Source of the DNA: Nonomuraea sp. | Lineage (GTDB): Bacteria > Actinomycetota > Actinomycetes > Streptosporangiales > Streptosporangiaceae | Assembly (NCBI GenBank): GCA_013362835.1 | Contig: JABFVJ010000246.1 | Span: 1-23,460 of the forward strand | Length of the DNA stretch: 23,460 nucleotides | Direction of reading: 5' to 3' | In this document: in pieces, positions 1 to 7,928 of the stretch | How positions within the stretch are numbered: the first letter of the stretch is position 1 | Layout: every line of letters starts with the position of its first letter | Made by a program: the position numbers and the translations under genes | The notes under the pieces: model-generated | The model's input: the letters and a program-made list of their open reading frames with translations, nothing else | Databases searched by the model: none | What the model was told of the DNA's origin: nothing

Positions 1-332
1 CCCGAGGCGAGCACGGGGTGGAACGACAGCTGCGCGGTGCGCCCCATGACCGCGGCGGCCTCGCGCGGGTCGAGCACGCCCGGCAGTTCGACGATGATGC
101 GCGCGTCGCCGGAGCGTACCAGGGTGGGCTCGGCCACGCCGAGCCCGTTGGCGCGGCGTTCGAGCACGTCGCGGGCGCGGTCGACGGCCTCGGGGGAGGC
201 CTCGCCCTTGGCCTCGAAGACGATCTGGGTGCCGCCGCGCAGGTCGAGGCCGAGGCGCGGAGCCATGGTGAATGCCAGGAACAACGAAGAAACGATGACG
301 GCAAGGGCCGCCACCGCACGCCAAACAGGCAT
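1..332 (-). CDS. secD: SecD-type protein translocase subunit (N-terminal part, cut by window edge)
   Basis: The minus strand encodes at least 110 residues, running off the left edge. Residues 1-24 form one hydrophobic segment, followed by RLGLDLRGGTQIVFEA, the signature at the start of the first periplasmic domain of SecD. A later stretch (IIVELPGVLDPREAAAVMGRTAQLSF) matches the SecD periplasmic region as well. SecD/SecF form a membrane complex that uses the proton gradient to pull exported proteins through SecYEG. The ATG at 330-332 is supported by a GGAGG ribosome site (plus-strand cctcc at 341-345) eight bases upstream. The visible part cannot tell a stand-alone SecD from a fused SecDF paralogue or a related RND/MMPL protein. 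The gene lies 36 bases downstream of a small secreted-protein gene on the same strand. Confidence 0.85.
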   Translation of the reverse strand, partial: MPVWRAVAALAVIVSSLFLAFTMAPRLGLDLRGGTQIVFEAKGEASPEAVDRARDVLERRANGLGVAEPTLVRSGDARIIVELPGVLDPREAAAVMGRTAQLSFHPVLAS

Positions 333-368
333 GCAGAGAACCTCCACACGATAAATCCGAAAATTTGG

Positions 369-698
369 TCAGATTTCGCGAGTGGAGGGAGGAGCTCGGG
401 CCGAAATCCCCCGCGGAGCGGCGCCCGGCGTGAAATCCGCGGCTTCTGCCGTACGGGAGGAGAACCGGTGGCCCGCGCCCGCGGATCCGGCGGACGCCGG
501 CGCGGCCAGGCCGGAGAACTGGGCGGGCGACGGCGTGGAGGCCCGCGGGGTGACGGGGGCGGGACTGCCCGCCTGGTGCTGCGCCGGGCAGTCGAGGACG
601 GCGGCGTTCTGCACGACGGTGACGGGCGCCCGCACGCCGGTCACCAGGAAGATCGAGGACAGCAGAAGGACCAGCGCCGCGGGCAGTCTGATCCTCAC
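369..698 (-). CDS. Small secreted protein, unknown function
   Basis: This 109-residue reading frame starts with GTG at 696-698. It opens with a convincing signal peptide: MRIRLP, a hydrophobic core of Leu/Val/Ile, then a likely signal peptidase I site after VRA near residue 24. The mature part is rich in Pro, Ala, Ser and Thr and contains a single Cys (DCPAQ). I recognise no domain. Third codon positions are almost all G or C through the frame, which supports coding on this strand; the overlapping plus-strand frame at 382-711 has no signal peptide and reads like a shadow. It precedes the SecD-type gene on the same strand by 36 bases and may be co-transcribed with it. No clear ribosome site was seen before the GTG, so the start is tentative. 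Confidence 0.6.
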   Translation of the reverse strand: MRIRLPAALVLLLSSIFLVTGVRAPVTVVQNAAVLDCPAQHQAGSPAPVTPRASTPSPAQFSGLAAPASAGSAGAGHRFSSRTAEAADFTPGAAPRGISARAPPSTREI

Positions 699-736
699 GC
701 GTTCACCGTAGCCTGGTTCGGGGTAGCGGGGGCGCC

Positions 737-2398
737 ATGCGACTCACCTCTACCTCCGACCTGTGGTGGAAGAACGCCGTCGTCTACTGCCTGGACGTGG
801 AGACCTTCAAGGACGGCAACGACGATGGCGTCGGCGACTTCCGCGGCCTGACCCAGCAGATCGACTACCTCGCCGGCCTGGGCGTGACCTGCCTGTGGCT
901 GATGCCGTTCTTCCCGACGCCCAACCGCGACGACGGTTACGACATCACCGACTTCTACTCCATCGACCCCCGCCTGGGCACCCTGGGCGACTTCGTGGAG
1001 TTCATGCGCACCGCCAAGGACCGCGGCCTGCGGGTCATCGCCGACCTGGTGGTCAACCACACCTCGACCGAGCACCCCTGGTTCAAGCAGGCACGGTCGA
1101 GCCGCGACAACCCCTTCCGCGACTGGTACGTCTGGTCGGACACCCCCGAGCCCGACGACCCCAAGCAGGTGGTCTTCCCCGACAAGGAGGACTCCTTCTG
1201 GGAGTACGACAAGAAGACCAAGCAGTACTACCTGCACAGCTTCTACAAGCACCAGCCCGACCTGAACGTCGGCAACCCCGAGGTGCGCGACGAGATCACT
1301 CGGATCCTGGGCTTCTGGATGGAGCTGGGCCTGAGCGGCTTCCGCGTCGACGCCGTGCCGTTCCTGATCGAGAACATCAGCCCCAAGCTGCCCGACCCGC
1401 ACGAGTTCCTGGCCGACCTGCGGGCCTTCATGGGCCGCAGGGAAGGCAGCTCGATCCTGCTGGGCGAGGTCAACGTGCCCTACGACGACCTGCTGGACTA
1501 CTTCGGCGACGGCAACGGTACCGAGCTGACCATGTGCTTCGACTTCATCGCGATGCAGCGCGCCTGGTTGTCGCTCGCCAGGTGCGAGGGCGAACCGCTG
1601 GCCTCCGCGCTGCGCGAACGGCCCAAGGCGCCCAAGGACAGCCAGTGGGCCACGTTCCTGCGCAACCATGACGAGCTCACCCTGGACAAGCTCACCGAGG
1701 AGGAACGGCAGGAGATCTTCGACGCCTTCGGGCCCGAGAAGGACATGCAGATCTTCGGCCGGGGCCTGCGCCGGAGGCTGCCCACGATGCTCGGCGGCGA
1801 CCTGCCGCGCATCAAGATGGCCTACAGCCTGCTGTTCTCCCTGCCGGGCACCCCGGTGATCTTCTACGGGGAGGAGATCGGGCTGGGGGAGAACCTTGAG
1901 GCCGAGGGCCGGATGGCCGTGCGCGTGCCGATGCAGTGGGCGCCCGAGGGCGGCTTCAGCCAGGTCGAGCCCGACCGCGCGCCGCCCGACGGCGCCTACG
2001 CGCCCGACCGGATCAACGTGGCCGACCAGAAACGCGACACCGACTCGCTGCTGCGCTGGTTCCAGCTGCTCATCGAGCGCTACCGCGAGTGCCCCGAGCT
2101 GGCCTGGGGCGAGCACACGGTCATCGACTGCGCCCACCTCGGCGTCGTGGGCTGGCGCTGCGACGCCGAGGACGCCTGCGTGGTCGTGGTGCACAACTTG
2201 ACTGACACCGCCACTGACGCGACCTTGACCCTCAAGGGCCAGGCGTCGAACCGGATGACCGACCTGCTCACCGACGCCACGTTCGACATCTCGGCGAAAG
2301 AGCAGGTCGAACTGCCGATGGATCCGCACGGCTCGCGCTGGCTCAGGGTCTCGACCCCTGACGTCCCCCCGGAGGACGCCTCAGTCAAGGCACGATGA
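737..2398 (+). CDS. GH13 alpha-amylase family enzyme, trehalose-synthase-like
   Basis: A 553-residue cytoplasmic protein (no signal peptide) with a complete GH13 (beta/alpha)8 barrel. The opening WWKNAVVYCLDVETFKDGNDDGVGDF and the following MPFFPTPNRDDGYDITDF resemble trehalose synthase (maltose glucosyltransferase) and its amylase-like relatives. DLVVNHTS is conserved region I. The catalytic residues are visible: nucleophile Asp205 in GFRVDAVP, acid/base Glu244 in LLGEVNVP and transition-state Asp312 in RNHDELT. A C-terminal beta domain follows from about residue 470. Known family members act on alpha-1,4-glucans, maltose or trehalose; the exact substrate cannot be read here. It is shorter than most TreS proteins and has no fused maltokinase. 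It stands alone, divergent from the small secreted-protein gene 38 bases away. The ATG at 737 follows a G-rich stretch that could serve as ribosome site. Confidence 0.9.
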   Translation: MRLTSTSDLWWKNAVVYCLDVETFKDGNDDGVGDFRGLTQQIDYLAGLGVTCLWLMPFFPTPNRDDGYDITDFYSIDPRLGTLGDFVEFMRTAKDRGLRVIADLVVNHTSTEHPWFKQARSSRDNPFRDWYVWSDTPEPDDPKQVVFPDKEDSFWEYDKKTKQYYLHSFYKHQPDLNVGNPEVRDEITRILGFWMELGLSGFRVDAVPFLIENISPKLPDPHEFLADLRAFMGRREGSSILLGEVNVPYDDLLDYFGDGNGTELTMCFDFIAMQRAWLSLARCEGEPLASALRERPKAPKDSQWATFLRNHDELTLDKLTEEERQEIFDAFGPEKDMQIFGRGLRRRLPTMLGGDLPRIKMAYSLLFSLPGTPVIFYGEEIGLGENLEAEGRMAVRVPMQWAPEGGFSQVEPDRAPPDGAYAPDRINVADQKRDTDSLLRWFQLLIERYRECPELAWGEHTVIDCAHLGVVGWRCDAEDACVVVVHNLTDTATDATLTLKGQASNRMTDLLTDATFDISAKEQVELPMDPHGSRWLRVSTPDVPPEDASVKAR

Positions 2399-2455
2399 CT
2401 GCGAATCACCTTCACGGGTGATGTCCGCGGCCCGGCGCTCGCCTACGCTCGCACC

Positions 2456-2686
2456 ATGACTCTCGCCGAGGAGCTGAGCGACCTGGCCCACATCGTCAGC
2501 GCGATGACGATGCAGGCAGGTGCGGTCCGGCTGCGCCTCAAGCAGGATCAGACGACCGAGCGGGAGATGCTGACCCTCATCGAGGGGGCGGGCAGGGAGG
2601 CGGTGGAGGAGGTGCGCCGCATGATGACCTCAGCCCAGCTCCTCGAAGAGGGTCAGCTGAAGTCCGGCGGGCCCCTCAAGCCGTGA
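2456..2686 (+). CDS. Stand-alone remnant of a histidine-kinase dimerisation helix pair (HisKA_3-like), His lost
   Basis: This 76-residue frame reads as two helices. Residues 5-22 (EELSDLAHIVSAMTMQAG) align with the ELHDVVAHxxSVMVVQAG segment of NarL-type sensor kinases, and residues 44-57 (AGREAVEEVRRMM) align with the second helix (GREALAELRRLL). The phosphoacceptor His of ELHD is Ser here, and the segment is one residue shorter. There is no sensor, membrane or ATPase domain. The frame ends inside the convergent VOC gene, overlapping its last 57 bases. It may be a degraded kinase or a small protein that pairs with kinases; the sequence does not decide. The ATG at 2456 has no visible ribosome site, so leaderless translation is possible. 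Coding status is moderately sure. Confidence 0.5.
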   Translation: MTLAEELSDLAHIVSAMTMQAGAVRLRLKQDQTTEREMLTLIEGAGREAVEEVRRMMTSAQLLEEGQLKSGGPLKP

Positions 2687-3019
2687 GTTCAGCGAGTTCC
2701 ACGGGGTGCGGGTCGGCTCGGCGACGACCTCGGCCCCTGCCTGCTCCAGCCGCGCCGTCATCGCCCGCGAGTCGTCGACCTCCAGGGCGACCCTGATGTG
2801 CCCGGCCACCCGCCGGCCGACCTCCACCTCGTCGATGTACTCCGCGTGGCCAGGATCGGTGATCTCCAGGGTGGCCCGGCCCGCCTCCAGGATCGTCACC
2901 CGGCCGTCGGGCGAGGAGAAGGCGGCCCGCTCGGGCAGGCCGAGCACGTCGCGGTAGAACCGCAACGCCTCGTCGTAGTCGGAGGCGGTGACGACCAGAC
3001 GGAGTTCGCGAACAGTCAT
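2630..3019 (-). CDS. VOC (glyoxalase/bleomycin-resistance) family protein
   Basis: A 129-residue protein with the paired beta-alpha-beta-beta-beta modules of the vicinal oxygen chelate fold. Module one runs from ELRLVVTASDYDEALRFYRDVLGL to LEITDPG, and module two from HIRVALEVDDSRAMTARLEQAGAEVV to the end (GPAGLQLTLFEELG). The DYDEALRFYRDVLGL helix is typical. The usual first metal ligand (His in the opening strand) is absent (LRLVVT), so it may be a binding or resistance-type member rather than a metalloenzyme. The ATG at 3017-3019 lies four bases after the cydB stop, so it is very likely the last gene of the cydA-cydB operon. Its 3' end overlaps the small plus-strand frame at 2456-2686 by 57 bases. 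Confidence 0.85.
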   Translation of the reverse strand: MTVRELRLVVTASDYDEALRFYRDVLGLPERAAFSSPDGRVTILEAGRATLEITDPGHAEYIDEVEVGRRVAGHIRVALEVDDSRAMTARLEQAGAEVVAEPTRTPWNSLNSRLEGPAGLQLTLFEELG

Positions 3020-3023
3020 GCGA

Positions 3024-3746
3024 TCAAAGATACGAGGGTCCTGTGACGCGCCCGCGGAAGGTCCACCACACCCAGGCCTGGGCGGCCAGCAGGAACGGGA
3101 TGATCGCCAGGATCACCGGCGTGATCATGCTCCCGGCGGTTGACAGGTCCAGGTGCAGGCCGCTCACGACGGCGATGACCGCGATGGCCGAGGTGGTCAG
3201 CGCGTACGCCGGCCACTCGCCCGTGCCGCCCAGCAGCGCCCCCGCCCGCCGCCGGAGCGTGCCGTTCAGCCGCAGCGAGGCGAAGGCCAGGCCGTGCAGG
3301 GCGAAGATCAGGGCGATCACCAGCCCGGCCAGGAGCGGCATGTCGAGCACCGTGCCCGCCAGCACCAGGCCGAGCGACACCGCCAGGCCCCAGCTGCCCG
3401 CGACCAGCACGCCGTCCCACAGCAGCTGCCAGCCGCGCCCTGGCACGCGCCCGCGCAGCCACAACGCCATGTCGCGCAGGACCCACGAGCCCACCAGGGC
3501 GACGACGACCACGTAGTTGCCGCTGAGCAGTTCGCCCTCCACGATCGGGAAGAGCCCGGCCAGCACGCCGGCGGTGGCGATCAGCCACACCTCGTTGCCG
3601 AGGAAGAAGGGGGCGATGGCGGCGATCACCTCGCGCCGTTCCTGCGGCGAGCGGCCCAGGTACGGCAGGAGCATGCCGACGCCGATGTCGGCGCCTCCGA
3701 GGACGAGGTAGCCGAGGCCGAAGAAGGCCAGGATGAACGGTTCCAC
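3024..3746 (-). CDS. cydB: Cytochrome bd ubiquinol oxidase subunit II, short form
   Basis: A 240-residue polytopic membrane protein, the haem-free partner of CydA in the bd-type terminal oxidase. The start region (LGYLVLGGADIGVGMLLPYLGR followed by ERREVIAAIAPFFLGNEVWLI) matches CydB, including the conserved ADIGVGML and GNEVWL segments. About seven or eight membrane helices can be counted. Typical CydB proteins are roughly 330-380 residues, so this one is compact, with short loops and apparently fewer helices. The GTG at 3744-3746 is preceded five bases away by GAGGAG. It begins 10 bases after the cydA stop and is followed four bases later by a VOC-protein gene, so the three probably form one operon. 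No cydDC transporter genes are present in the window. Confidence 0.88.
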   Translation of the reverse strand: MEPFILAFFGLGYLVLGGADIGVGMLLPYLGRSPQERREVIAAIAPFFLGNEVWLIATAGVLAGLFPIVEGELLSGNYVVVVALVGSWVLRDMALWLRGRVPGRGWQLLWDGVLVAGSWGLAVSLGLVLAGTVLDMPLLAGLVIALIFALHGLAFASLRLNGTLRRRAGALLGGTGEWPAYALTTSAIAVIAVVSGLHLDLSTAGSMITPVILAIIPFLLAAQAWVWWTFRGRVTGPSYL

Positions 3747-3756
3747 AGCGGGCTCC

Positions 3757-5007
3757 TCAGTAGGTCAGGGCGGGGGCGGGGGTCTCGATCGGCTTGTCGG
3801 AGCCGAGAGCCACGTCGGAGGGGTCACGCCTGGCGGTCCTGGCCAGCAGCCAGTAGTTGACCAGCATGAGCAGGCCGAACAGGGTGCTGAAGACGATCAG
3901 CGAGGTGAGCATCTGCCCCTGGGTGACGTGCGAGACGGCGTCCTCGGTCCTGAGCAGCCCGAAGACCGCCCACGGCTGGCGGCCCAGCTCGCGGAAGAGC
4001 CAGCCGGCGATGGTGGTCAGGAAGGGGAGGGGGATGGCCAGCATGAGCATCCAGTGCAGGACGCGGGAACGTCGCACCGCGCCGCGGAAGCTCATGAGGA
4101 TCACGCCGATGGCCGAGATGACGAACATCACGATGGCGAGGGTCATCATCGCCATCCCGGATCCCTGCACCGCGGCGGCGGGAGGGAGGTAGTCGCCCGG
4201 TCCGAGCTGGGCGGCCATCTGCGCCTGCGCCTCCGACAGCCGCTCCGTGCCGCCCACCCAGGCGGCGATCTTCGTGGGCTGCATGAAGTCGAAGGAGACG
4301 CCGCCGAAGGAGATGGCCAGGAAGACGGCGGGCAGGCTCAGCCCGAGCCCGAGGCGGAGCGACTTGCGGAAGAACTCCTGCTCGTGGGTGCCCCTGCGCA
4401 GGTGCCAGGCGCTGACCCCGGCCATGAAGAACGTGCCGACGACCAGGCCCGCGCTCATCACGTGCCCGAAGGCGGTCAGGGCGCCCTCGTTGATCAGCGC
4501 GCCGAAGTCGGTCAGCTCCAGCCGGTCGCCGCGCTGGGCGTATCCCACGGGGTTCTGCAGGAAGCTGTTGGAGATCATGATCCAGAAGGCCGAGGCGTAG
4601 GCCGTCAGCGTGACGACCCAGATCAGCGACAGGTGCGCCCAGCGGTTCAACCGGTTCCAGCCGAAGATCCACAGGCCGAGGAAGGTGGACTCGACGAAGA
4701 AGGCCACCAGCGTCTCCAGCGCCAGCGAGGCCCCGAAGACGTCGCCGGCGAAGTGCGTCAGCCCGCTCCACGACAGCCCGAACTGGAACTCCATCACGAT
4801 GCCGGTGACGATGCCCATGGCGTAGTTGATGACGTAGAGCTGCCCCCAGAAGCGCACCATGCGGGTGTGGACGGGGCTGTTCGACAGGGTGGCGCGGGTC
4901 TGCGTGATCGCCACCAGCGTGGCCAGCCCCAGCGTCAGCGCGACGAACAGGAAGTGGGCGCCTGCGGTGACCGCGAACTGCAGGCGCGCGAGCTCTACTG
5001 TTTCCAT
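3757..5007 (-). CDS. cydA: Cytochrome bd ubiquinol oxidase subunit I
   Basis: A 416-residue membrane protein carrying the haem groups and quinol site of bd oxidase, which reduces oxygen to water with high affinity. Recognisable features are His18 (GAHFLFV, ligand near the E. coli His19 position), the MEFQFGLSW segment, Glu98 and Glu106 in ETLVAFFVES (E. coli Glu99/Glu107), His182 in FGHVMSAG (E. coli His186) and GRQPWAVFGLLRTEDAVS after the quinol loop. It lacks the long Q-loop insertion of the E. coli enzyme and so belongs to the short-loop type. The ATG at 5005-5007 has no obvious ribosome site. The gene leads the cydA-cydB-VOC run. A gap of 97 bases separates it from the end of the response-regulator gene, leaving room for its own promoter. 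Confidence 0.93.
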   Translation of the reverse strand: METVELARLQFAVTAGAHFLFVALTLGLATLVAITQTRATLSNSPVHTRMVRFWGQLYVINYAMGIVTGIVMEFQFGLSWSGLTHFAGDVFGASLALETLVAFFVESTFLGLWIFGWNRLNRWAHLSLIWVVTLTAYASAFWIMISNSFLQNPVGYAQRGDRLELTDFGALINEGALTAFGHVMSAGLVVGTFFMAGVSAWHLRRGTHEQEFFRKSLRLGLGLSLPAVFLAISFGGVSFDFMQPTKIAAWVGGTERLSEAQAQMAAQLGPGDYLPPAAAVQGSGMAMMTLAIVMFVISAIGVILMSFRGAVRRSRVLHWMLMLAIPLPFLTTIAGWLFRELGRQPWAVFGLLRTEDAVSHVTQGQMLTSLIVFSTLFGLLMLVNYWLLARTARRDPSDVALGSDKPIETPAPALTY

Positions 5008-5104
5008 GCTGCGATGGTGCTGGTACGGCTACCGCCACCGCGTCATGCCCAGGCTGGCACCGGGCCTACTCCCGCAGTCTCATCCCGCTCCCGCGGTGTA
5101 CGCC

Positions 5105-5773
5105 TCAGGAGGTAAGCCAGCCCGGCGTCACCATCCCGGCTTCGTAGGCGAGCACCACCAGCTGCGCCCTGTCGCGGGTGCCGAGCTTGGTCATGATGCG
5201 GCTGACGTGGGTCTTGGCCGTCGCGGGGCTGAGCACGAGCGTGGCGGCGATCTCGTCGTTGGACAGGCCCTGGCCGACCAGCACCATGACCTCGCGCTCG
5301 CGGTCGGTCAGGCCGTTGAGCTCGGGTCCCGGCTCGGGCCGCTTGACCCGTCCGGCGAACTCCGAGATCAGCCGCTTGGTGATGGCGGGGGCGATCAGCG
5401 CGTCGCCGCGGGCGACGACCCGCACGCCGTGGATCAGCTCGGCCGGCTCGGTGTCCTTGACCAGGAAGCCGCTGGCGCCGGCGCGCAGCGCGCCGTAGAC
5501 GTAGTCGTCGAGGTCGAAGGTGGTCAGGATGATGACCTTGACCGCGTCGAGCCGTGGGTCGGTGACGATCTGCTGTGTCGCCTCCAGGCCGTCGAGCTCG
5601 GGCATGCGGATGTCCATCAGCACCACGTCGGGGCGTAGCTCGCGGGCCAGCGAGACGGCCTCGCGGCCGTTGGCGGCGTCGGCGACCACCTCGATGTCGT
5701 CCTCGTCGCTGAGGATCGAGCGGAACCCGGCCCGCACCAGGTTCTGGTCGTCGGCCAGCAGGACGCGGATCAT
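5105..5773 (-). CDS. NarL/LuxR-family response regulator (DesR-like by context)
   Basis: A 222-residue two-domain regulator. The receiver domain occupies residues 1-118, with the acidic pocket Asp8/Asp9, phosphoacceptor Asp54 (VVLMDIRMP), switch Thr84/Thr85 and Lys106. A LuxR-type helix-turn-helix follows at about 153-205 (GLTDREREVMVLVGQGLSNDEIAATL to THVSRIMTKLGTRDR). It is expected to be phosphorylated by the kinase encoded just upstream, with which it overlaps by four bases (ATGA), a classic sign of coupled translation. The long open frame continues upstream of this ATG, but that part is a shadow of the kinase gene. Because the kinase gene is preceded by a fatty-acid desaturase gene, the order matches des-desK-desR of Bacillus subtilis. 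A role in controlling the desaturase is inference from context. Confidence 0.93.
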   Translation of the reverse strand: MIRVLLADDQNLVRAGFRSILSDEDDIEVVADAANGREAVSLARELRPDVVLMDIRMPELDGLEATQQIVTDPRLDAVKVIILTTFDLDDYVYGALRAGASGFLVKDTEPAELIHGVRVVARGDALIAPAITKRLISEFAGRVKRPEPGPELNGLTDREREVMVLVGQGLSNDEIAATLVLSPATAKTHVSRIMTKLGTRDRAQLVVLAYEAGMVTPGWLTS

Positions 5774-6861
5774 GCTGTTCCCTTCAGTGGAAGCTCGGCG
5801 ATCACGTGGAAGCCGCTGGGAGTGCGTGGCCCGGCCACCAGGGAGCCGCCGAGCGCGGCGGCGCGCTCGCGCATGCCCTGCAGGCCGAAGCCGGTGCCGT
5901 CGGTGAAGCTGGCGCCGGGGCCGTCGTCCTCGACCCTGACGGTCAGCAGGTCGGGGTCGCGCGTGACGGTCATCGTGGCGCTGTCGCCTCCCGAGTGGCG
6001 CGCGACGTTGGTCAGCGCCTCCTTGACGATGCGCGCGGCGGCCAGATCGACCTCGGTGGGCAGGTCGTGGAGCGAGCCGGTGACCCTGGTGACGACCCGC
6101 AGCCCGCTGTTGCCGGTCAGCTCGTCGAGGCGGGCCAGGCTGGCGGCGGGAGCGGTGGGGGCGTCCTCGTCGACCTGGCGCAGCATGCCCAGCGTGGAGC
6201 GCAGCTGGCGCAGGGTCTCCTTGCTGGTGTCCTTGATGGCGCGCAGGGCCTCCTCGGCCTCCTCCGGGCGCTTCTTGAACCCGTGGAGCGCCGAGCCCGC
6301 CTGCACGTTGATCATGGAGATGTTGTGGCCGATGACGTCGTGCAGCTCGCGGGCGATGCGCAGGCGCTCCTCGGCCTCGCTGCGCTGGGCCTCCTGCAGG
6401 ATGCGTCTGTCGACCTCCTGGCGGTAGGCGCGCCAGCTGCGGGTGACGCCGCCGGCCGCGATGGTGGCGACCATGCCCTCGGCGATCATGATGAAGCCGG
6501 TGTTGCTCACGTGGCGGGTGCCGCCCAGCTCGCCCAGTCCCATGAGCAGCAGCGCCGTGGCGCCGGTCGTGATGGCGGCCAGCAGGTAGCCCTGGGCGGC
6601 GGCGGAGTAGAGGGCCATGACGGGCAGCGCCATCATCGGCCCGTCCATCCGGGCGTAGGGGTAGTAGGCGAGCGTGCAGAGCGTCACCACGATGAGCACG
6701 GCCACCGGGTATCGCTTCTGGAAGAACATCGCCGTGCACGCGATCAGCGGCAACACGAAGTCGAGGGCGTTGGGGGCGCGGTCGGGCCGCACCAGGAAGG
6801 TGATGACCGTGCCGAGCACGACCCCGGCCACGACCACGATCGTCGCGATCCGCATGGCCAC
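5770..6861 (-). CDS. NarL-type membrane sensor histidine kinase (DesK-like by context)
   Basis: A 363-residue kinase. Residues 1-140 hold about five short hydrophobic helices with almost no extracellular loops, suiting sensing within the membrane rather than binding of an outside ligand. A short coiled-coil linker (about 145-168) leads to the HisKA_3 domain, with phosphoacceptor His174 in RIARELHDVIGHNISM. The HATPase_c domain follows from about residue 265, with an N-box (ARIVKEALTNVARHS), a G1 box (VEDDGPG) and a G2 box (GTGFGLQGMRERA). The frame opens with GTG at 6859-6861; an ATG two codons later (6853-6855) is an equally possible start. It begins three bases after the desaturase stop and overlaps the regulator by four bases. 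Compared with B. subtilis DesK, membrane-fluidity sensing is plausible but unproven. Confidence 0.92.
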   Translation of the reverse strand: MAMRIATIVVVAGVVLGTVITFLVRPDRAPNALDFVLPLIACTAMFFQKRYPVAVLIVVTLCTLAYYPYARMDGPMMALPVMALYSAAAQGYLLAAITTGATALLLMGLGELGGTRHVSNTGFIMIAEGMVATIAAGGVTRSWRAYRQEVDRRILQEAQRSEAEERLRIARELHDVIGHNISMINVQAGSALHGFKKRPEEAEEALRAIKDTSKETLRQLRSTLGMLRQVDEDAPTAPAASLARLDELTGNSGLRVVTRVTGSLHDLPTEVDLAAARIVKEALTNVARHSGGDSATMTVTRDPDLLTVRVEDDGPGASFTDGTGFGLQGMRERAAALGGSLVAGPRTPSGFHVIAELPLKGTA

Positions 6862-6864
6862 ACC

Positions 6865-7878
6865 CTACTTGCGCAGCGGCGCACCCACTTCATGCAGGTG
6901 CCGCAGCGCCTGGCCGTAGGAGCCGATCAGGCCCGCCTCTTCGTACGGCACGCCGAGCGTGGCGCAGTAGTCGCGCACGATCGGCTGGGCGTGGCGCAGG
7001 TTGGGGGTGGGCATGTTCGGGAACAGGTGGTGCTCGATCTGGTAGTTGAGCCCGCCCATCGCCACATCGATGATCACCCCGCCGCGCACGTTGCGCGCGG
7101 TGAGCACCTGCTTGCGCAGGTAGTCGAGCTTGCTCTCGCTGGTCAGCGTGGGCATGCCCTTGTGGTTGGGTGCGAAGGTGCTGCCCAGGTAGAGCCCGAA
7201 GAGGGCCTGGTGCACGGCCAGGAAGGCCAGCGCCTTGACCGGCGAGAGCACCGTGAAGATCAGCGCCAGGTACCACGCGAAGTGGCCGGTCAGCAGGGCC
7301 AGCTCCAGCCACCGGTGCTTGGCGCCGCGGCGGAACAGCGCCTTGTAGCTGGCGATGTGGAGGTGCCAGGCCTCGAGGGTGAGGATCGGGAAGAACAGGT
7401 AGGCCTGGTAGCGCGCGAGGAAACGGGGCAGGCCGCGGCTCTGCCGTAGCTGGTCCTGCGACCAGACGATGACCGCGGGCGAGACGTCCGGGTCGTGGTC
7501 CTCGTGGTTGGGGTTGGCGTGGTGGCGGGTGTGCTTGTCGGTCCACCACTCCCAGCCCAGGCCGATGCCCAGGTTGCCGAAGATCCGGCCCGCGATCGTG
7601 CTGGGCCCGCGTCGGCGGAAGACCTGCAGGTGTCCCAGGTCGTGGGAGACGAATCCGATCTGCCCGAAGGCGAAGGCCAGGAACGCCGCGACCGCCAGCG
7701 TCCACCAGGAGTCGCCCACCCAGACGAACGCCACCAGACCGGCCACGACCGTGAGCACGCACAGGCTCATCCGGATCGCGTAATACACCGGACGCCGGTC
7801 GAGCAGACCGGCGTCGGAGATCTTCCTGGCTAGTTTGGCGAAATCACTGCCACGTGCCTCGACCGCACTCGTGGTCAC
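6865..7878 (-). CDS. Membrane-bound fatty acid desaturase
   Basis: A 337-residue integral membrane di-iron desaturase. The three His boxes are intact: HDLGH at residues 79-83, HTRHH at 116-120 and QIEHH at 280-284. The spacing and the LFPNMP that follows the last box fit acyl-lipid/acyl-CoA desaturases of the DesA3/front-end type. Hydrophobic helices lie at about 35-75 and 195-230. The reading frame is open further upstream (to 7905), but GTG at 7876-7878 is the better start because GGGAGG (plus-strand cctccc at 7883-7888) sits a few bases before it, and the upstream extension would cover that ribosome site. It is followed after three bases by a sensor kinase gene and preceded by an LtrA-family gene. 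It should introduce double bonds into membrane lipid acyl chains; the position of desaturation is unknown. Confidence 0.92.
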   Translation of the reverse strand: MTTSAVEARGSDFAKLARKISDAGLLDRRPVYYAIRMSLCVLTVVAGLVAFVWVGDSWWTLAVAAFLAFAFGQIGFVSHDLGHLQVFRRRGPSTIAGRIFGNLGIGLGWEWWTDKHTRHHANPNHEDHDPDVSPAVIVWSQDQLRQSRGLPRFLARYQAYLFFPILTLEAWHLHIASYKALFRRGAKHRWLELALLTGHFAWYLALIFTVLSPVKALAFLAVHQALFGLYLGSTFAPNHKGMPTLTSESKLDYLRKQVLTARNVRGGVIIDVAMGGLNYQIEHHLFPNMPTPNLRHAQPIVRDYCATLGVPYEEAGLIGSYGQALRHLHEVGAPLRK

Positions 7879-7928
7879 CGGACCTCCCTTGATCGGCACA
7901 CACACTGTACGGCACGCGTCTGTGAGGT

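Noticed and set aside
695..2329. Long minus-strand open frame opposite the GH13 gene
   Set aside because: It is low in recognisable motifs and lies exactly opposite a gene with all catalytic residues; it results from strong G/C bias at third positions.
2405..2422. Small hairpin ATCACC/GGTGAT after the GH13 gene
   Set aside because: Six base pairs with a six-base loop and no T-run is too weak to call a terminator, and its place 34 bases before the next ATG fits an operator equally well.
5806..7449. Plus-strand open frame of 547 codons opposite the kinase and desaturase genes
   Set aside because: It is Gly/His/Asp-rich and without domains; the opposite strand carries intact His boxes and kinase motifs.
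6865..7905. Upstream start of the desaturase adding nine residues
   Set aside because: The extension would translate through the GGGAGG ribosome site, and the GTG at 7878 is correctly spaced from it.
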